A DNA stretch of 13,505 nucleotides from assembly GCA_003497505.1 (NCBI GenBank), contig DNNV01000235.1, positions 1 through 13,505 of the forward strand, read 5' to 3'. Of this stretch, positions 7,188 to 13,505 are shown in pieces. The notes beneath the pieces were generated by a model. The model was not told where the DNA came from, searched no databases, and saw nothing but the letters and a program-made list of their open reading frames with translations. A program made the position numbers and the translations under genes. How positions within the stretch are numbered: position 1 is the first letter of the stretch; every line of letters starts with the position of its first letter. This DNA comes from Clostridiales bacterium (GTDB lineage Bacteria; Bacillota; Clostridia; Tissierellales; Sedimentibacteraceae).

Positions 7188-8198
7188 CTACATTAAGCTC
7201 ATTTCAACCATTTTTTCAGCAATTTGCACGGCATTCAGCGCTGCTCCCTTGAGCAGGTTATCCGCAACAACCCACAGGTTCAATCCGTTTTCTACGGATT
7301 TATCCAAACGAATTCTGCCTACGAACACATCATATTTATCCTTGCAGTTAATTGCCATAGGATATAATTTCTGCCCCGGATCATCTATGACTATAATTCC
7401 TTCCGACTTGCTCAACACTTCTCTCACTTTGGAAATATCAATTGGTTTTTCAGTTTCAATATTAATGGATTCACTATGACCGCGGAATACGGCAACGCGT
7501 ACTGTTGTTGGGGAAACCTTTATCGATGGGTCCAAAATTTTATGAGTTTCATTAATCATTTTCATTTCTTCTTTTGAGTAACCGTTTTCCATGAAAGTAT
7601 CAATATGCGGAATGGCATTGAAAAGAATTTGATGAGGATATACCTCATGGGTAATTTCTTCACCTCTTGCATACTGAGATGCCTGGTTTTCCAGCTCTTC
7701 AATTGCTTTTTGCCCGCTGCCGGAAACCGCCTGATATGTAGATACAACAATACGCTTAATAGTATATAAATCATGAACAGGCTTCAACGCTACAAGCATC
7801 TGTATTGTTGTACAGTTTGGATTTGCTATAATCCCATTATTGCTGCGCAGTGCCTCTGGATTAACCTCAGGTACTACCAGGGGAACACTTTCATCCATGC
7901 GCCATGTACTGGAATTGTCTATAACCTTGCATCCTTCTGATACTGCAATCGGTGCAAGCTCACGGCTTGCATCCTCTCCGGCTGAAAACAAGGCAATATC
8001 AACATCCTTGAAGGCTCCGGCCTTTGCTTCTTTTACCGCCAACGTTTTCCCGTTAAATAAAATTTCCTTTGATACATTCGCCGAAACATCCAGAGGTATT
8101 ATCTCCTTCACAGGAAACGAACGTCTCTCAAGCGTCCTGAGCATCTCCTGCCCTACTGCTCCCATTGCTCCAACAACAGCAACATTATACTTTTTCAT
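7188..8198 (-). CDS. asd: Aspartate-semialdehyde dehydrogenase
   Basis: The protein has 336 residues, the usual length. It interconverts aspartyl phosphate + NADPH and aspartate 4-semialdehyde + NADP+ + Pi in the cytoplasm. The N-terminal NADP motif is GAMGAVG (10-16). The catalytic cysteine is Cys129 in NPNCTT, Arg99 lies in the phosphate-binding STWR segment, Gln156 is in YQAVSGSG, and the general acid/base His241 is in RGHSE. The start is firm: AGGAGG lies nine bases before ATG. It is the first gene of the operon, about 95 nt downstream of the predicted transcription start. The order asd-dapG-dapA recalls the Bacillus subtilis spoVF-asd-dapG-dapA arrangement, but here three foreign genes separate dapG from dapA and no spoVF gene is present. 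The chemistry is GAPDH-like and reversible, which matters for the catabolic reading of the operon. Confidence 0.95.
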   Translation of the reverse strand: MKKYNVAVVGAMGAVGQEMLRTLERRSFPVKEIIPLDVSANVSKEILFNGKTLAVKEAKAGAFKDVDIALFSAGEDASRELAPIAVSEGCKVIDNSSTWRMDESVPLVVPEVNPEALRSNNGIIANPNCTTIQMLVALKPVHDLYTIKRIVVSTYQAVSGSGQKAIEELENQASQYARGEEITHEVYPHQILFNAIPHIDTFMENGYSKEEMKMINETHKILDPSIKVSPTTVRVAVFRGHSESINIETEKPIDISKVREVLSKSEGIIVIDDPGQKLYPMAINCKDKYDVFVGRIRLDKSVENGLNLWVVADNLLKGAALNAVQIAEKMVEMSLM

Positions 8199-8269
8199 CT
8201 TAACTCCTCCTGTTTAACTATTTACGGTACATGCACTCCCTAATGATAAGCAAGTATTCAATCTCACCT

Positions 8270-8287
8270 ACTCATCATATGATGAGT
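8270..8287. promoter_or_regulatory. Perfect 18-bp palindrome, likely operator of the asd operon
   Basis: ACTCATCATATGATGAGT reads identically on both strands. It occupies roughly +6 to +23 relative to the predicted start of the asd operon transcript, a classic repressor position. The adjacent FCD-family regulator gene (8493-9233) is the obvious candidate to bind it; that pairing is inferred from proximity. Confidence 0.7.
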
Positions 8288-8299
8288 TGTTATGTGAGC

Positions 8300-8329
8300 A
8301 TTATAATATACCTCTTTAATATTTGTCAA
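8300..8329 (-). promoter_or_regulatory. Sigma-A-type promoter of the asd operon
   Basis: On the minus strand TTGACA (8329-8324) and TATAAT (8305-8300) are separated by 18 nt; both hexamers match the consensus exactly. Transcription should start near 8293. The predicted leader is only about 95 nt, too short for a lysine riboswitch. Confidence 0.8.
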
Positions 8330-8345
8330 CATATATTATTGTTGA
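8326..8345. promoter_or_regulatory. Inverted repeat overlapping the -35 box
   Basis: TCAACA (8326-8331) and TGTTGA (8340-8345) are perfect inverted arms around 8 AT-rich bases, giving a 20-bp site that covers the -35 hexamer of the asd promoter and the bases just upstream. It may be a second regulator site. Short arms in AT-rich DNA make chance a real possibility. Confidence 0.35.
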
Positions 8346-8392
8346 GTTTCATATTTATTTCTGCTGCTGCATTTTCCAATCTTTTGACAACT

Positions 8393-8420
8393 AAAAAAGG
8401 AGATCATTAAAATCCCCTTT
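8393..8420 (-). terminator. Intrinsic terminator of the FCD regulator gene
   Basis: In minus-strand RNA, AAAGGGGAU (8420-8412) pairs with AUCUCCUUU (8404-8396) through one G.U wobble across a 7-nt loop, and a run of six U (8398-8393) overlaps and follows the 3' arm. It lies about 70 nt after the regulator stop codon and separates that gene from the asd operon. Confidence 0.75.
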
Positions 8421-8492
8421 AAATTTCCCCTTAATGTTATTTTGCCAAGATAAGTTTGTTACCACAGAAGCAAGCTCAATAATAGCATGTAT

Positions 8493-9233
8493 TTAAGGAC
8501 GCATTTCACCGCTGCTGTATTTGTTCCAATACGTCAAAACATCCTCCATCAGATTATCCATATGCTCAGCCATCAGTCTTTCCGCCTCATCCTCGTCCCT
8601 GTTCTTAATCGCATCATATATATTCATATGAGCCTTCGAATAAGGTGACTTAATCCGGCTTCTCATATACTCAAAAAGCGTTGACTGTTGTTTAAATGTC
8701 GATATTATATTATACATTGATTCCAAAATAGTATTCCCGGATGCATTTGCTATAGTGCGGTGAAACTCCAAATCTTCTTCGGCTATACTTTCACCGTTTT
8801 TCAGTTTTTCATTCTGCCTGTTAATTATTTCTTTAAGCTTCATTATACCGTCTTCGGAAATCATTCTTGCAGCTAATTTGCATGTTTCCTTTTCAATAGC
8901 CTTCCTTGCCTGAATTACCATCAAGAAATTCTCAAGTATTTCAGTAGAAATAATTTCATCTATTTTTTCCTGATGAAAATTAATTATATCTATAGTTTCA
9001 GCCTTTTTTATTGCCAATACACCCTCGGGAGTTATTACTCTGCCTTCATTCTTATATTTTTCCAAATAATCACTGTTTTCCAGCTTGGATAATATCCTTC
9101 CCACCGTTGCAATACTCACTTCTATTTTCTTTTCATTCAGTTTATTCTCAATAGCCCAGGTACCGATAGGCTTGTTGGACTCTTTAACAATTTTCAATAT
9201 TTCTATTTCTATATAATCGAGGATTTGCCTCAT
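8493..9233 (-). CDS. FCD-domain transcriptional regulator with NrpR/RNase R-type winged helix
   Basis: The start is set at the ATG at 9233, preceded by GGAGAGATAGA and directly followed by the winged-helix domain. A TTG at 9296 could extend the frame by 21 residues but would overlap the likely promoter. The 246-residue protein has an N-terminal DNA-binding domain (about 4-75) whose pattern of ILKIVKESNKPIG, SIATVGRILSKLE and GRVITPEG resembles the HTH_12 winged helix of NrpR/RNase R more than a GntR helix. The C-terminal half (about 100-240) is an all-helical FCD domain, with the metal-ligand set Asp154, His158, His202 and His224. FCD regulators sense carboxylates or sugar acids and mostly control catabolism. 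It lies next to the asd operon in the same orientation, separated by a terminator, so it probably controls that operon through the 8270-8287 palindrome. Confidence 0.82.
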   Translation of the reverse strand: MRQILDYIEIEILKIVKESNKPIGTWAIENKLNEKKIEVSIATVGRILSKLENSDYLEKYKNEGRVITPEGVLAIKKAETIDIINFHQEKIDEIISTEILENFLMVIQARKAIEKETCKLAARMISEDGIMKLKEIINRQNEKLKNGESIAEEDLEFHRTIANASGNTILESMYNIISTFKQQSTLFEYMRSRIKSPYSKAHMNIYDAIKNRDEDEAERLMAEHMDNLMEDVLTYWNKYSSGEMRP

Positions 9234-9267
9234 TCTATCTCTCCATACAATATATTCTTCTTCCCAT

Positions 9268-9296
9268 ATTATCTCATATATACTTAAATTGTACAA
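9268..9296 (-). promoter_or_regulatory. Promoter of the FCD regulator gene
   Basis: On the minus strand TTGTAC (9296-9291) and GATAAT (9273-9268) are 17 nt apart. This gives a leader of about 30 nt before the ATG at 9233, supporting that start over the upstream TTG. The -35 box lies in a 10-bp palindrome ATTGTACAAT (9288-9297). Confidence 0.5.
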
Positions 9297-9334
9297 TAGT
9301 TAATCCTGAATAATTATAGCGGAGGAGAGATGAT

Positions 9335-9374
9335 AAAAAAATCAGTACATTCTCTAAGAGTGTACTGATTTTTT
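9335..9374 (-). terminator. Strong, probably bidirectional terminator after the flavin reductase gene
   Basis: TCAGTACA (9342-9349) pairs perfectly with TGTACTGA (9361-9368). A seven-A run before and a six-T run after give T-tracts on both strands and extend the stem with A-T pairs. The loop is 11 nt. It lies about 12 nt past the reductase stop and insulates it from the regulator gene. Confidence 0.85.
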
Positions 9375-9386
9375 CATTTCTCTCTA

Positions 9387-11324
9387 TTATTTTGCTAAAG
9401 CAGCGCTTTTCCCTGCTATTCTTCCAAATACGGCGATGTCTGCCAATGCATTTCCGCCAAGTCTGTTGCTCCCATGAATTCCGCCTGTTACTTCACCTGC
9501 TGCATAAAGGCCTTTGATTAATTGTCCGTCAGCATCTACAGCCTGAGCAAATTCGTTTATTTCCACCCCACCCATTGTATGGTGAACCGTAGGCACACGT
9601 GCTCCCGCATAGTATGGTGCTGTATCAATCTTATCAGCAAATAATGTCCTGCCAAATTCGTCAGCAACAGTTCCGTCCACTGCTTTGTTGAATGTATCAA
9701 CAGCACTTACAAGGTTTGCAGGATCAACACCTATCTGAGCTGCCAGTTCTTCAAGAGTTTCGCCTTTGAACGCTCTTCCCGCTGCAACTAAATCATCAAT
9801 AGTTTCATTGAAATTGTTTTTAGTATCTCCGGAAGGATATGAATGCTTGTCAACTATAACCCACATGTAAGCATCCTTTTGCTCCATAAGAGCCTTCGTC
9901 ATAACGTCTCTTCTTGCTCCTTCGTCAACAAATCTGTTTCCTTCCTTATTAACGAATATACGGTTTTGAACTCCTTGCTCAATATTTCCGCTCAGACTTC
10001 CCGTTTTAGGATCTCCCATAGGAAGAAGCTGTATATGTTCCATTCCCACAAGTGAAGCATTAATTTCCTGAGCCATTACGATACCGTCGCCTGTAGCTCC
10101 TGTATGGTTTGTAGTCAGAGCTGCCTTCAGTGAAGGCCACGATTTGTTGTATTGCTCACGCATTTCCACATTGGCCCCAAAGCCTCCGGTTGCAAGAACA
10201 ACTCCATTATTTGCATGAAGCACTACCTTTGCGCCATTCTTTTCAGCATTGACACCTTTGACAGCGCCATCCTCTATGATGAAGCTGTTAGCTTTAGTAT
10301 CAAGCATTATTTCAATGTCGCTTTTGTTTTCTTCAATATATCCCATATATGTTTCAATATACCCTGTTCCAAGCGGTTTGACAGGTTTATGTGATCTGTT
10401 CCAAAGTGCGCCGAGAACTGTAAAAACTTCATTCTTGAATTCCATTCCGAGACCTTCAAGCCATTCAATAGCAGGAAGAGTATTTTCCGCAAATGTGTCT
10501 ATTAGGACAGGTTCCGCCACTTTATCTCCTCCATTATATGTTTGCAGCTTATGAAGTGTAGGAGAATCAAACAAAGTTGTTTTTCCTGAAGATAAATATT
10601 CATCCCATTCCTTCTTGAGTGTATCTTGCCACTCTTTAACCATCGGATCTGTTTGTTCCTCCGCCAATATTCCTTCGACAGTCTTCTTTTCAAGGTCTGT
10701 CATCTGCAAAGTCGATTGTCTGTCAGGATCTGCGGAATTGTATGCCGAGCCGGAAATAATTGTATTTCCTCCAACCTGAGGCTGTTTTTCTATAACAATA
10801 ACAGATGCTCCGTTTTGATGAGCAGACACCGCTGCTGCAAGACCTGCTCCACCGGCTCCTATTATAATTACATCTGCTGTTTTCTCAACATCTTCTGCTT
10901 TTTCATTGCTTCCTGCAATTTCTTTGCTCTTCAAAGCTGCGATATCTGCTCCGGCTTTTTCTAATGCTGCTTCTACAGCTGCCATTATACCTTTGCTTGA
11001 ATATGTCGCTCCTGAAACCATAGGGACATTAAGCGATGTGTTTTCTTTAATCTCCAGCACTATTTTTTCAACCGCCTTGTCACCAAGACCTGCTGTTTCA
11101 GTATGCACTACAGCTATATCGGTTATTTCTGTTTCAGTAACCGTAACTGTTGCTTTAATTGTTCCATGGAAGCCTTCGGCTTCTCCTTCATATGTTCCTG
11201 CTGTAAAAATTGCATTACCATCCGCTTCTCCTGCAGGTTTTTCACCTGTGTTGGTGCCGCATGCAGCCAAGCTTAAAATCATAGCCAAAGCTAAAGTTAA
11301 ACTAATTACTTTTTTCGACTTCAT
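9387..11324 (-). CDS. Flavinylated lipoprotein reductase (FMN_bind + FAD_binding_2, fumarate/urocanate-reductase-like)
   Basis: The start is at 11324: GGAGGAGAGA directly precedes ATG, and the next residues are a lipoprotein signal (lysines, hydrophobic core, LAAC with Cys22). An upstream in-frame ATG at 11372 lies within the operator. The 645-residue protein should be anchored outside the membrane. Residues about 40-125 are an FMN_bind domain with SGAT at 104-107, where Thr107 would carry covalent FMN added by an ApbE-type transferase. Residues about 150-645 are the FAD_binding_2 reductase fold: GAGGAG at 156-161, HHTMGG with His582, and GSNRLGGNAL with Arg621. No CxxCH heme motif exists, so electrons must come through flavin, as in Gram-positive extracellular reductases. 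The segment that is QAHPT-like in Shewanella fumarate reductase reads IQLLPM here, so fumarate may not be the substrate. Confidence 0.88.
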   Translation of the reverse strand: MKSKKVISLTLALAMILSLAACGTNTGEKPAGEADGNAIFTAGTYEGEAEGFHGTIKATVTVTETEITDIAVVHTETAGLGDKAVEKIVLEIKENTSLNVPMVSGATYSSKGIMAAVEAALEKAGADIAALKSKEIAGSNEKAEDVEKTADVIIIGAGGAGLAAAVSAHQNGASVIVIEKQPQVGGNTIISGSAYNSADPDRQSTLQMTDLEKKTVEGILAEEQTDPMVKEWQDTLKKEWDEYLSSGKTTLFDSPTLHKLQTYNGGDKVAEPVLIDTFAENTLPAIEWLEGLGMEFKNEVFTVLGALWNRSHKPVKPLGTGYIETYMGYIEENKSDIEIMLDTKANSFIIEDGAVKGVNAEKNGAKVVLHANNGVVLATGGFGANVEMREQYNKSWPSLKAALTTNHTGATGDGIVMAQEINASLVGMEHIQLLPMGDPKTGSLSGNIEQGVQNRIFVNKEGNRFVDEGARRDVMTKALMEQKDAYMWVIVDKHSYPSGDTKNNFNETIDDLVAAGRAFKGETLEELAAQIGVDPANLVSAVDTFNKAVDGTVADEFGRTLFADKIDTAPYYAGARVPTVHHTMGGVEINEFAQAVDADGQLIKGLYAAGEVTGGIHGSNRLGGNALADIAVFGRIAGKSAALAK

Positions 11325-11350
11325 TCTCTCCTCCAATTTTTGCTTCATAA

Positions 11351-11376
11351 TGAATGTATTCATTGAATGCATTCAT
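11351..11376. promoter_or_regulatory. Tandem palindromic operator of the TetR-family regulator
   Basis: Two 13-bp copies, TGAATGTATTCAT (11351-11363) and TGAATGCATTCAT (11364-11376), lie head to tail and differ at one base. Each contains TGAAT-N2-ATTCA, and the second is a perfect 12-bp palindrome. They begin at the end of the -10 box and cover the start of transcription of the reductase gene. The divergent TetR-family gene at 11514 is the likely binder. Confidence 0.75.
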
Positions 11377-11403
11377 TATATTCGATTGTTTGTTAAATAT
11401 CAA
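11375..11403 (-). promoter_or_regulatory. Promoter of the flavin reductase gene
   Basis: On the minus strand TTGATA (11403-11398) and TATAAT (11380-11375) are 17 nt apart. Transcription would start near 11368, inside the tandem operator, giving a leader of about 44 nt before the ATG at 11324. Confidence 0.75.
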
Positions 11404-11435
11404 GCATTATTTTTTTAAAAAATTTTATCTTTTAC

Positions 11436-11464
11436 TTTCAATGCACTATTTTATTATGTATAAT
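11436..11464 (+). promoter_or_regulatory. Possible promoter of the TetR-family gene
   Basis: A consensus TATAAT lies at 11459-11464, about 50 nt before the GTG start. The -35 position 17 nt upstream (TTTCAA) is a poor match, so this would be a weak promoter. A GGAGG Shine-Dalgarno at 11499-11503 follows. Confidence 0.4.
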
Positions 11465-11513
11465 GAAATTTAACAGAAAACTAAGAAGTTAATTTTGCGG
11501 AGGATGTGTAGAG

Positions 11514-12080
11514 GTGAAAGGTAGAGCTTTACAGGCACAAAGAACCAAGGAAAAAATTTATGAAACAAGTATTAATCTTTTTAAAAGCAAAGGATTTGAC
11601 AATGTAACCATACAGGATATTGCAAAATCTGCAAATATATCCGTAGGGCTATTTTATAATTATTATAAGTCTAAAAATGATATCTTGTATCAGAAATTTT
11701 TAATTGCAGATGAGGTTTTCAATAAGTTTATGGAAAACGGAATTAAAGGTGACACAATTAAGGAAAAAATTAAGAATTACATGCTTTTTTACATAGACTT
11801 CGTCATGGGTCATCCCTATGATTTTATTAAAATATTATATAACAACAATAACACCTTGTTTACGGAGGAAGGAAGAGCCATGCAGACTCTTCTGGACCCT
11901 ATTATTGAGGAAGGTTTTAAAAATAAAGAGTTAACAGTAAATATGAACGTCAATGAAGTCAACGAATACCTTTATCAGGCGATGAGGGGGCTGATATTTC
12001 ACTGGTGCCTGCATAACGGCGATTTTGATTTACACCAAAGAGCAGAAAAATACCTGGACCTGTTAATAAGTTCATTATAA
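11514..12080 (+). CDS. TetR-family transcriptional regulator
   Basis: The protein has 188 residues and begins at GTG with GGAGG ten bases upstream. Residues about 8-58 form the TetR_N helix-turn-helix: RTKEKIYETSINLFKSKGFD, then VTIQDIAKSANISVGLFYNYYKSKNDIL, which is close to the family consensus. The remaining helices (about 60-188) form the ligand-binding and dimerisation domain and do not identify a ligand. The gene is transcribed away from the flavin reductase gene, and the shared intergenic region carries two tandem TetR-type operators over the reductase promoter, so it most likely represses the reductase. It ends 35 nt from the convergent MATE gene. It looks more AT-rich than the metabolic operon. 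I see no clear terminator in the short gap downstream. Confidence 0.9.
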   Translation: MKGRALQAQRTKEKIYETSINLFKSKGFDNVTIQDIAKSANISVGLFYNYYKSKNDILYQKFLIADEVFNKFMENGIKGDTIKEKIKNYMLFYIDFVMGHPYDFIKILYNNNNTLFTEEGRAMQTLLDPIIEEGFKNKELTVNMNVNEVNEYLYQAMRGLIFHWCLHNGDFDLHQRAEKYLDLLISSL

Positions 12081-12115
12081 TTTTATTTATCTGTGCCGAT
12101 GATTGTAGGTTACAT

Positions 12116-13498
12116 TTACGCCTTACACTCATCTTTCAATACTTTTAGCTCGCTATGGCCGCTTTCCCATTTATGGCCGTTATATCGAACCATAAAGAAA
12201 AATGTCCTGATAACCCAATCTATAACCATTGCAACCCATACACCGAACATTCCAAATCCGGCGTACTTGGATAATACAAGCCCGAAGCCTATTCTCATGG
12301 TCCACATGGAGCATACTCCCACAATCATTGTATAGCGGGCATCATTAGATGCTCTCAATGTATTCGGCAAAGTAAATGACAACGGCCATATAAAGCATGC
12401 GCATACGCTGTGAAATATTATAACCTGGCTTGCCATAGCTGCAGTTTCTTTTGATAAGTGAAATATTTTAACTATGGACGGTGTGGCAAATACTATTCCA
12501 ACATTCAAGACAATCATTGAAATATATGCATACATTAATAATTTTTTTGTATAATACCTTACCTGCTGATAATCACCGGCACCCACACACTGGCTGACTA
12601 CAGTTATCAATCCTAATCCTATTGCGGCTCCCGGAAGTATACCAAATGCTGAGACTGTATTTCCTATTGCATTTGCTGTTATGGATGCTGTCCCGAATCC
12701 TGCCACAACGCTCAGCAGCAGTATTTTACCCAGCTGAAACATGCTGTTTTCAACACCGTTTGGAACACCTATCTGCAATATATTTTTAACCATGTCCTTA
12801 TTGTACTTATATCTGAATGGACGGCTGATGCGTATTATGAGCTCCTGATTTCTTAACAGAGAAATAATTATAACGGCAGCCACTGCTCTTGAAACAAGCG
12901 TCGGAATGGCCACTCCTGCAACTCCCATGCGGAATCCATACACCAGCAATGCATTTCCCGCCACATTTATGCCGTTCATTATAAGTGAAGTCATCATTGT
13001 TACCTTTGAATTACCCATAGACCTGAAAAGTGCCGCACCGCAGTTATAAATAGCAATAAAAGGAATGCTGGCGAACACTATGAGCATGTACGTGTTGGAG
13101 TAGGATGCAACATCAGGTTCAATACCTCCGAACAGCACATTTAATATGAATCCTCTTCCAAAATACATGATTGCCATCACAACCAATGAAATCAACGTCA
13201 CAAATACAATCAGCTGTTCACCGGCCTCGCATGCTTTATCGCTGCGACTCTTTCCTATATATTGACCTGCCACAACCGCTCCTCCCGTAGCCAGAGCAGC
13301 GAAAATATTTATTAAAAGTATATTTATAGAGTCAACGAGAGATACTGCGGAAACCGCACTTTCCCCTACGCTTGCAACCATCAATGAATCGGCCATCCCT
13401 ACAGCCACAGCAAGAAGCTGTTCAATCATAAGCGGAAACAGCAGCCGCAGCAAATTCTTATCAGTAAATAAATAATCCTTATTTGATATCTTTTCCAT
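12116..13498 (-). CDS. MATE-family multidrug/organic cation efflux transporter
   Basis: The protein has 460 residues with about 12 hydrophobic segments arranged as two six-helix MatE halves, the normal size. It starts with a short polar N-terminus, then LLRLLFPLMIEQLLAVAVGMADSLMVASVGESAVSAVSLVD, the typical first MATE helices with the small-residue-rich MADSLMV turn. Members export drugs or metabolites in exchange for Na+ or H+. The ATG at 13498 is seven bases from the window edge, so its Shine-Dalgarno and promoter are not visible and an upstream in-frame start cannot be excluded. It converges with the TetR gene. Whether the TetR regulates it cannot be judged, because its promoter lies outside the window. 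Substrate unknown. Confidence 0.9.
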   Translation of the reverse strand: MEKISNKDYLFTDKNLLRLLFPLMIEQLLAVAVGMADSLMVASVGESAVSAVSLVDSINILLINIFAALATGGAVVAGQYIGKSRSDKACEAGEQLIVFVTLISLVVMAIMYFGRGFILNVLFGGIEPDVASYSNTYMLIVFASIPFIAIYNCGAALFRSMGNSKVTMMTSLIMNGINVAGNALLVYGFRMGVAGVAIPTLVSRAVAAVIIISLLRNQELIIRISRPFRYKYNKDMVKNILQIGVPNGVENSMFQLGKILLLSVVAGFGTASITANAIGNTVSAFGILPGAAIGLGLITVVSQCVGAGDYQQVRYYTKKLLMYAYISMIVLNVGIVFATPSIVKIFHLSKETAAMASQVIIFHSVCACFIWPLSFTLPNTLRASNDARYTMIVGVCSMWTMRIGFGLVLSKYAGFGMFGVWVAMVIDWVIRTFFFMVRYNGHKWESGHSELKVLKDECKA

Positions 13499-13505
13499 TT
13501 TTCAT

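Noticed and set aside
8218-8232. Four-codon leader frame (MYRK) before asd as an attenuator peptide
   Set aside because: Too short, ribosome site badly spaced, and no terminator/antiterminator pair follows.
9387-11324. Calling the flavin reductase a flavocytochrome c
   Set aside because: No CxxCH heme-binding motif is present; an FMN_bind domain replaces the cytochrome domain.
10906-11418. 170-codon plus-strand open frame opposite the 5' part of the flavin reductase gene
   Set aside because: It is antisense to a gene with clear domains and motifs, has no recognisable family features, and crosses the promoter and operator; it is a shadow frame.
1-13505. CRISPR array, tRNA/rRNA, insertion sequence, phage or toxin-antitoxin genes
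   Set aside because: No regularly spaced repeats, RNA-gene signatures, transposase or integrase-like frames were found on either strand.

Overview
The window looks like chromosomal DNA of an anaerobic, low-G+C member of the Clostridia (Bacillota). The grounds are strong AGGAGG-type ribosome binding sites, AT-rich sigma-A-type promoters, a Gram-positive lipoprotein with an FMN-binding domain, and DapG/Asd/DapA proteins close to the Bacillus/Clostridium forms. No species can be named from the sequence alone.

Region 1 (about 1-8345, minus strand) is one probable nine-gene operon. It reads asd (aspartate-semialdehyde dehydrogenase), a shortened DapG-type aspartokinase, a DAO-family FAD amine/amino-acid dehydrogenase, a sodium:solute symporter, a stand-alone BFD-type [2Fe-2S] protein, dapA, a Fer2-type [2Fe-2S] protein, an HcnB-like FAD/NAD oxidoreductase, and a two-cluster 4Fe-4S protein. 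A TTGACA-N18-TATAAT promoter with a perfect 18-bp palindrome just downstream of the predicted transcription start precedes asd, and a hairpin plus T-run follows the last gene. A separate promoter and Shine-Dalgarno at bases 1-60 serve a gene beyond the left edge.

The combination is the main point of interest. Three enzymes that normally open lysine/dipicolinate synthesis (aspartate to aspartyl phosphate to aspartate semialdehyde to hydroxytetrahydrodipicolinate) are interleaved with a multi-subunit flavin/iron-sulfur dehydrogenase and an importer, and are controlled by a neighbouring FCD-type regulator of the kind usual for catabolic operons. Two readings are possible. (a) The operon is catabolic: an imported piperidine- or pyridine-2,6-dicarboxylate-like compound is oxidised, split by DapA run backwards, and Asd plus aspartokinase run backwards yield aspartate, NADPH and ATP. 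(b) It is biosynthetic: it makes dipicolinate or a related product through an unusual oxidase. I favour (a), but only as a hypothesis.

Region 2 (8393-9374) holds the likely regulator of the operon, a winged-helix protein fused to an FCD ligand-binding domain, with its own promoter and terminator. Region 3 (9335-12080) holds a lipoprotein flavin reductase (FMN_bind plus fumarate-reductase-type FAD domain, no heme motif) and a divergent TetR-family regulator. Two tandem 13-bp palindromic operator copies cover the reductase transcription start. Region 4 (12116-13498) is a MATE-family efflux transporter convergent with the TetR gene. I saw no tRNA, rRNA, CRISPR array, insertion sequence or phage gene.
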